Shown here one piece after another: positions 8,579 to 12,762 of a stretch of 12,762 nt of DNA; within the stretch, counting starts at the first letter, position 1; the number at the start of each line of letters is the position of its first letter. Location: NCBI GenBank assembly GCA_009916335.1, contig SAAR01000073.1, forward strand, positions 1-12,762, read 5' to 3'. The position numbers and the translations under genes were made by a program. This DNA is from Erysipelotrichia bacterium. Lineage in GTDB: Bacteria; Bacillota_I; Bacilli_A; Erysipelotrichales; Erysipelotrichaceae. Below the pieces are notes generated by a model. It had not been told where the DNA came from. It ran no database searches and was given only the letters and a program-made list of their open reading frames with translations.

Positions 8579-8592
8579 TCTTATTAATTAAG

Positions 8593-8600
8593 AGGAGGTG
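8593..8600 (+). promoter_or_regulatory. Strong ribosome binding site of rel
   Basis: AGGAGGTG, a near-complete match to the 16S rRNA tail, stands five bases before the ATG at 8606 and fixes that start. Confidence 0.85.
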
Positions 8601-8605
8601 GATTC

Positions 8606-10822
8606 ATGAGTAAAGTGAAAAAAGATACGATTACTTTTCAAGATGTAGAAAAAGAAGTAAGAAAATATATGAAAAAAGAAGAAAATATTCAATTCATTAA
8701 AGATGCTTATGAATTTGCCGCTATTAAACATGAGGGGCAATTTCGCAAAAGTGGGGATCCTTATATTATTCATACTTTGCATGTTGCTAAAATTTTAGCT
8801 GAACTAAGAACAGGACCTAAATCCATTGCGGCTGGATTGTTGCATGATGTGATTGAAGATTGCGATGTGAGCGATGAAGAATTTATTGAACGTTTTGGTG
8901 TAGAAGTGCATACTTTAGTTGATGCAGTTACTAAAATTGGAAATTTAAAATTTAATGATGAAAAGGAATATTTGGCTGCGAACCACCGTAAAATCTTTAT
9001 TGCGATGGCAAAAGATGTAAGGGTTATCTTGATCAAACTAGTAGATCGTCTGCACAATATGCGTACACTACAGTACATGAAACCAGAAAAACAACAGAAG
9101 ATAGCAGCGGAAACACTAGAAGTGTATGCACCGATTGCACACCGTCTAGGGATTAGTGAAATCAAAAATGAACTGGAAGATTTAAGCTTTCAGTATTTAA
9201 AGCGTGAAAAATATTATGAAATTGCACATTTGGTAGAAAAACGCAAATCAGAGCGTGATGATCAGATTAAGGAAATGATTAAAGATATTTCTGATATGTT
9301 AGATGCACATCATATTAAGTATCGTATTTTTGGACGCAGTAAACATCTATACAGTATTTACAAAAAAATGATGACAAAAAACAAACGTTTTGAGGAAATT
9401 CTTGATTTATTAGCAATTCGTATTGTAACGGATACAGAGGTTGCCTGTTATGAAATACTAGGACATATACATGCTAAATATCGTCCTATTCCTGGTCGCT
9501 TTAAAGACTATATTGCAATGCCGAAGATGAACATGTATCAATCATTGCATACGACGATTGTGGCAGATGAAGGAAATATCTTTGAAGTGCAGATTCGTAC
9601 GGAAGATATGGATAACATTGCAGAACGTGGGGTTGCGGCCCATTGGATTTATAAAGAAAACAATTATCATAAGGAACAACAACAAAAAGAAATAGAAGAA
9701 CAATTACATTGGTTTAGAGATTTTTCATTAATGAATGAAGAAGCCGAAAGTAATGATCTTGAATTTATGAGTATTATCTCTAAGGATATATTTGAAGCAA
9801 ATGTTTATGTGATGAGTCCAAAAGGACGAGTAATCGCTTTACCAAATGGTTCCACCCCTTTAGATTTTGCCTATCGTATTCATACAGAGGTAGGACATCA
9901 AACGATTGGTGCGAGTGTAAATGGGGTATTAGTTCCTTTGAACACTCCTTTAAAAACGGGAGATGTTGTTTCCATTAAGACAAGTAAAAACAGTAAGCCA
10001 AGTGAAGATTGGTTAAAAATTGTGAAGAGTAATCATGCGAAAAATAAAATTCGCTCTTACTTTCAAAAGCAGGAACAAAGCCAAAAAGAAGAAGGTATCA
10101 TTAAAGGAAAAGAAATGCTGGAAGAAGAGCTTAAAAAACGTAATTATGAGGCGAAAGAATACATGGATCATAAACGTTTAGATGCTTGTGCAGGGAACTT
10201 TAATTTACACAATGCAAATGAATTATTTTATGCGATTTACTGTAAAGCTGTTACGTTGCAACAAGCCGTAGAGAAATTAACACATCAAAAGATTGGTAGT
10301 ACAAACTATGATAATCAAGAGATGATGAAACTATTCTCTAATAAAGAAAATACACAAAAGAAGAAAGTACCATCAAAATATGGAATTCGTGTGGCTGGTA
10401 TTGACAGTATGATGATTTCATTAGCGTCATGTTGTTCCCCTGTTCCAGGTGATCAAATCGTCGGTTATGTATCTAAAGGACAAGGGGTTAAGGTACATCG
10501 TGTAGATTGTCCTAATGTTGCAGAATACAAAGATCGTTTAATTGATGTAGAATGGGACGATGATTTTGAACAAGCAAAGGATTACGAAGTGAAATTAACG
10601 ATTCATTCGACAGATCGTAATTTCTTATTAAGTGATATTGTTACTGTTTCTTCACAATGTAAAGTTGGTTTACTCCACGTTGATTCTAAGGTAAATGATG
10701 ATGGGATTCATGCGACGACCAAATTAACTGTATTAGTCAAAAGTGCAGAGCATCTACAAAATTTAATTGTTAATTTACGCAAGGTAACAAGTGTGAATTC
10801 AGTAGAAAGAGTAATATTATAA
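8606..10822 (+). CDS. rel: Bifunctional (p)ppGpp synthetase/hydrolase Rel
   Basis: A 738-residue long RelA/SpoT homolog that makes and breaks ppGpp in response to amino-acid starvation sensed on the ribosome. Domains in order: HD hydrolase (about 33-185) with HEGQFRKSGDPYIIH and LLHDVIED (H80, D81, E84, D85 kept), so hydrolysis is likely active; synthetase (about 235-350) with YRIFGRSKHLYSIYKKM, RFKDYIAMPK, YQSLHTT (311-317) and EVQIRT (327-332); TGS domain (about 397-460); a helical region; a zinc-finger-like segment with C609, C610, H631 and C635; and an ACT domain (about 660-738). Length and all domains are as in Bacillus Rel. Bacillus calls this gene relA. An intact HD site plus a single long homolog here suggests the bifunctional enzyme. 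A T-box operon for tRNA synthetases follows after 298 bp, without a clear terminator between. Confidence 0.98.
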   Translation: MSKVKKDTITFQDVEKEVRKYMKKEENIQFIKDAYEFAAIKHEGQFRKSGDPYIIHTLHVAKILAELRTGPKSIAAGLLHDVIEDCDVSDEEFIERFGVEVHTLVDAVTKIGNLKFNDEKEYLAANHRKIFIAMAKDVRVILIKLVDRLHNMRTLQYMKPEKQQKIAAETLEVYAPIAHRLGISEIKNELEDLSFQYLKREKYYEIAHLVEKRKSERDDQIKEMIKDISDMLDAHHIKYRIFGRSKHLYSIYKKMMTKNKRFEEILDLLAIRIVTDTEVACYEILGHIHAKYRPIPGRFKDYIAMPKMNMYQSLHTTIVADEGNIFEVQIRTEDMDNIAERGVAAHWIYKENNYHKEQQQKEIEEQLHWFRDFSLMNEEAESNDLEFMSIISKDIFEANVYVMSPKGRVIALPNGSTPLDFAYRIHTEVGHQTIGASVNGVLVPLNTPLKTGDVVSIKTSKNSKPSEDWLKIVKSNHAKNKIRSYFQKQEQSQKEEGIIKGKEMLEEELKKRNYEAKEYMDHKRLDACAGNFNLHNANELFYAIYCKAVTLQQAVEKLTHQKIGSTNYDNQEMMKLFSNKENTQKKKVPSKYGIRVAGIDSMMISLASCCSPVPGDQIVGYVSKGQGVKVHRVDCPNVAEYKDRLIDVEWDDDFEQAKDYEVKLTIHSTDRNFLLSDIVTVSSQCKVGLLHVDSKVNDDGIHATTKLTVLVKSAEHLQNLIVNLRKVTSVNSVERVIL

Positions 10823-10829
10823 ACAATCG

Positions 10830-10857
10830 ACAATTAACATTTGAATTTGTTAATTGT
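10830..10857. repeat. Perfect 10-bp inverted repeat over the hisS promoter -35
   Basis: ACAATTAACA (10830-10839) and TGTTAATTGT (10848-10857) are exact reverse complements around an 8-nt spacer that contains most of the -35 box. A second overlapping pair, TAACATT (10835-10841) with AATGTTA (10859-10865), offers an alternative dyad. No T-run follows, so it is a poor terminator for rel; an operator or chance AT-rich symmetry are both open. Confidence 0.6.
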
Positions 10858-10869
10858 TAATGTTAGAAT
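10841..10869 (+). promoter_or_regulatory. Promoter of the hisS-aspS T-box transcript
   Basis: TTGAAT (10841-10846) and TAGAAT (10864-10869) are separated by exactly 17 bp and sit just before the T-box leader. Transcription would start near 10876, in good agreement with where stem I begins. Confidence 0.7.
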
Positions 10870-10875
10870 AATTAA

Positions 10876-11099
10876 TGTATTCGATGAAAAAGAGCATTGT
10901 ATTTATTTTTATTGTAGAGAGGAAACAGTTGGTGAAAGTTTCTATAAAGTGAATATAATGGACGCTTTGGAGAACGCTAAGTAATGTTAGCCGTCTATCC
11001 TACGTTATCAGGATATTGAGGTGCATACATATTAATTGTGTATGAACTAAGGTGGTAAACGCGTATAGATACGTCCTTAGATGATAAGGACGTTTTTTT
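10876..11099 (+). promoter_or_regulatory. T-box leader of hisS-aspS, apparent Asp specifier
   Basis: A tRNA-sensing leader that reads charged versus uncharged tRNA and lets transcription pass a terminator when the tRNA is uncharged. Stem I shows the GATGAAAAAG base, AGAGAG (10916-10921), GGAAAC paired with GTTTC around the GGTGAAA loop (10931-10937), and GGAG (10969-10972). AAAG of the base pairs with CTTT (10965-10968), which puts GAC (10961-10963), an Asp codon followed by a purine, in the specifier position. GCTAA/TTAGC (10976-10991) and TATCC/GGATA (10996-11015) with CGTTAT in the loop fit stems II and III. The T-box sequence is AAGGTGGTAAACGCG (11049-11063), with the TGGT bulge at 11053-11056. 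CTAAGG (11047-11052) pairs with CCTTAG (11075-11080) as the antiterminator. No His codon is seen in the specifier loop. Confidence 0.93.
11071..11099 (+). terminator. T-box-controlled terminator before hisS
   Basis: ACGTCCTTA (11071-11079) pairs perfectly with TAAGGACGT (11085-11093) around a 5-nt loop and runs into seven Ts (11093-11099). Its left arm shares CCTTAG with the antiterminator, so the two folds exclude each other, as the T-box mechanism requires. Confidence 0.93.
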
Positions 11100-11120
11100 A
11101 TTCTAAAGGAGGAAATAAGT

Positions 11121-12440
11121 ATGAGTTATCAAACACCAAGAGGAACGAATGATATATTACCTAAGGATATTGAAAAATGGCATATGATTGAAGATGTCAT
11201 TCGTCAATTCTGTATGCTTTATGATTATAAAGAAATTAGAACACCGATTTTTGAAGATACAAAAGTATTTAAAAGAGAAAATGATTCTAGTGATATGGTG
11301 AATAAGGAAATGTATACTTTCTCGATTAATGGGAAAGATTCTTTAACTTTACGTCCAGAAATGACAGCAGGGGTAGCTAGAAGTTTTGTGCAACATAAAA
11401 TGTTTGGTGATGGGGATTTACCTGCTAAAATGTATTATATAGGACCACAATTTCGCTATGAACGTCCACAAAAAGGAAGACAACGTATTTTTCATCAATT
11501 TGGTGTTGAGGTCATTGGTGCAAAAAATCCAATGCTTGATGTTGAAACGATTGCTTTAGGTTATTCCATTGTATCTGCATTAGGCATGAGTGAATTAAAA
11601 GTATTATTGAATACGTTAGGTGATGATGAAAGCAGAGCAAACTATAAGCAAGCATTAAAAGCCCATTTTGCCAGTGATTTAGAAAACTTATGTGGCGATT
11701 GTAAACGTCGCTACCAACAAAATCCACTGCGTTTATTAGATTGTAAAGTAGACAAAGATCGTGAAAGTATGCAAAATGCACCTAAAATGAGCGACTATTT
11801 AAATAAAGAAAGTAAAGACTATTTTGATGCTGTCTGCAAAGGTTTAGATGCATTAGGTATTCCTTATGAAATTGATGATCGCTTAGTGCGTGGTTTAGAT
11901 TATTATACACACACTGTCTTTGAAGTTGTATCTACAAATGAGCAAATGGGTTCACAATCCACTGTATTTGCAGGTGGACGCTATGATGGATTAGTGGAAT
12001 ACTTTGGTGGACCATCATTAAGTGGGATTGGGTTTGCTATGGGGATTGAACGATTGATCATTGCATTAGAAGGAGAAGGTGTTCAATTAAGTGAAGAAAC
12101 ATCATTAGATGCGTATGTATTATGCCTAAGTGAAAAGGCGAGTCTTAAAGCATTACAATTAGTGAGTGAATTAAGAGCAGCAGGATATACGAGTGAGCGT
12201 GATTATTTAAACCGTTCCTTTAAAGCACAATTTAAATCCGTTGATAAGAAAAAGGCAAAAGTAGCCATTATTCTAGGTGAAAAAGATTTAGAAAATGGTA
12301 GTGTAAGTATCAAACGCATTGCCGATCAAAAACAGATAGTTTGTAAGTTTGATGAAATGATCGATGTAATGGACGAACTTTTAGGTGAAGAAGATCACCA
12401 TGAATGCCATTGTGGTGATGAATGTACATGTGGAAAGTAG
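11121..12440 (+). CDS. hisS: Histidyl-tRNA synthetase
   Basis: A 439-residue class II synthetase that charges tRNA-His. Seen in order: the N-terminal PRGTNDILP (6-14); TLRPEMTAGVAR (76-87); motif 2 with FRYERPQKGRQRIFHQFGVE (111-130); an insertion with CGDCKRRYQQNPLRLLDCK (191-209) as in many bacterial HisRS; the histidine-specific LVRGLDYYTHTVFE (255-268) and AGGRYDG (284-290); motif 3 GIGFAMGIERL (302-312); and a C-terminal anticodon-binding domain (about 325-420). The length is near the family norm. The odd part is the end: HHECHCGDECTCGK (426-439), a Cys/His-rich tail not part of the usual fold. AAAGGAGG (11105-11112) stands eight bases before the ATG. The gene lies behind a T-box leader and is followed by aspS after 9 bp, as one operon. 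Confidence 0.98.
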   Translation: MSYQTPRGTNDILPKDIEKWHMIEDVIRQFCMLYDYKEIRTPIFEDTKVFKRENDSSDMVNKEMYTFSINGKDSLTLRPEMTAGVARSFVQHKMFGDGDLPAKMYYIGPQFRYERPQKGRQRIFHQFGVEVIGAKNPMLDVETIALGYSIVSALGMSELKVLLNTLGDDESRANYKQALKAHFASDLENLCGDCKRRYQQNPLRLLDCKVDKDRESMQNAPKMSDYLNKESKDYFDAVCKGLDALGIPYEIDDRLVRGLDYYTHTVFEVVSTNEQMGSQSTVFAGGRYDGLVEYFGGPSLSGIGFAMGIERLIIALEGEGVQLSEETSLDAYVLCLSEKASLKALQLVSELRAAGYTSERDYLNRSFKAQFKSVDKKKAKVAIILGEKDLENGSVSIKRIADQKQIVCKFDEMIDVMDELLGEEDHHECHCGDECTCGK

Positions 12441-12449
12441 GGAATATAG

Positions 12450-12762
12450 ATGAATAAAACACATAATAATGGAGAATTACGAATTAATCATGTTAATCAA
12501 GAAGTAACATTAGTTGGTTGGGTCGCAAAACGTAGAAATTTTGGTGCCTTAGTTTTCATTGATTTACGAGATCGTGAAGGAATTACTCAGCTTGTCTTTA
12601 ATGAAACGATTGCACCAAGCATTAGTGAAGTGCGTAACGAATATATTTTAGAGGTAAAGGGAATCGTTGTAGAACGTAAAGATAAAAACCCTAAATTACC
12701 AACTGGCGATATTGAAATTAAAGTAAGCGAGGTAACCATCATTAATGAAGCGGAAACAACTC
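12450..12762 (+). CDS. aspS: Aspartyl-tRNA synthetase (3' end outside window)
   Basis: The first 104 codons of a class II synthetase that charges tRNA-Asp; the catalytic core lies beyond the right edge. The N-terminal OB-fold anticodon-binding domain is plain: GELRINHVNQEVTLVGWV, then RRNFGALVFIDLRDREGITQLVF (key residues at about 28-50), and a second strand set ending in LPTGDIEI (83-90). This is the standard start of bacterial AspRS. Residue 31 is Phe, where many enzymes have Leu or His. The ATG at 12450 has only a weak ribosome site (TAGGGAA) at the hisS end, so coupling with hisS is likely. The hisS-aspS pair is common in Bacillota. AsnRS has a related N-domain but the LVFIDLRDREG pattern and the operon partner favour AspRS. 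Confidence 0.95.
   Translation, partial: MNKTHNNGELRINHVNQEVTLVGWVAKRRNFGALVFIDLRDREGITQLVFNETIAPSISEVRNEYILEVKGIVVERKDKNPKLPTGDIEIKVSEVTIINEAETT

Noticed and set aside
8770..9165. 131-codon minus-strand open frame inside rel
   Set aside because: Antisense to the conserved HD domain of Rel and Ser/Ile/Cys-rich in the way typical of reverse-strand shadows.
10823..10875. Inverted repeat as the rel terminator
   Set aside because: The stem is almost all A-T and no T-run follows the right arm, so it does not fit an intrinsic terminator; it sits on promoter boxes instead.
1..12762. Mobile element, CRISPR, toxin-antitoxin or defence system
   Set aside because: No transposase, integrase, direct-repeat array or small two-gene module was seen on either strand; nearly all the DNA is taken up by recognised housekeeping genes.

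Overview
The window is about 12.8 kb of AT-rich DNA carrying ordinary, densely packed housekeeping genes of a Gram-positive (Bacillota) bacterium. Three things point to an endospore former: a forespore sigma factor (SigF-like) at the left edge, a SpoVB-type flippase, and the run spoVB-comN-secDF-recJ-apt-rel-hisS-aspS, which matches the order known from Bacillus apart from missing or inserted genes. The low GC, the link of sigF to nadE, the short SpoVB and the absence of dtd suggest a lineage away from Bacillus, perhaps Erysipelotrichia. That placement is inference and not proven by the window.

Layout, left to right. 1-440 is the C-terminal part of a sigF-like gene. 473-2347 is a two-domain glutamine-dependent NAD+ synthetase with its own extended -10 promoter. 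It converges on spoVB (minus strand, 2344-3624); the two stop codons overlap inside one palindromic terminator. A 62-bp divergent promoter region separates spoVB from comN (3687-3974), which abuts the fused protein-export gene secDF (3975-6260). After a terminator come recJ (6358-7965) and apt (7982-8497), closely spaced and ending in a hairpin. rel (8606-10822) has a strong extended -10 promoter and a near-perfect Shine-Dalgarno. The 298 bp between rel and hisS hold a promoter with an overlapping dyad and a complete T-box leader with terminator and antiterminator. hisS (11121-12440) and the start of aspS (12450 onward, cut by the window edge) follow as one operon.

How the genes relate: rel (ppGpp synthesis and hydrolysis), apt (purine salvage) and the T-box-controlled hisS-aspS operon all serve amino-acid and nucleotide starvation responses. 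secDF and comN concern the envelope and export. recJ is DNA repair. sigF and spoVB are sporulation genes.

I found no mobile element, CRISPR array, phage gene, tRNA or rRNA, and no convincing sign of an undescribed system. The points most worth checking are the apparent Asp (GAC) specifier of the T-box ahead of hisS-aspS, a Cys/His-rich tail on HisRS, the dyad over the hisS promoter, and a possible sporulation-type promoter for spoVB inside the comN start.
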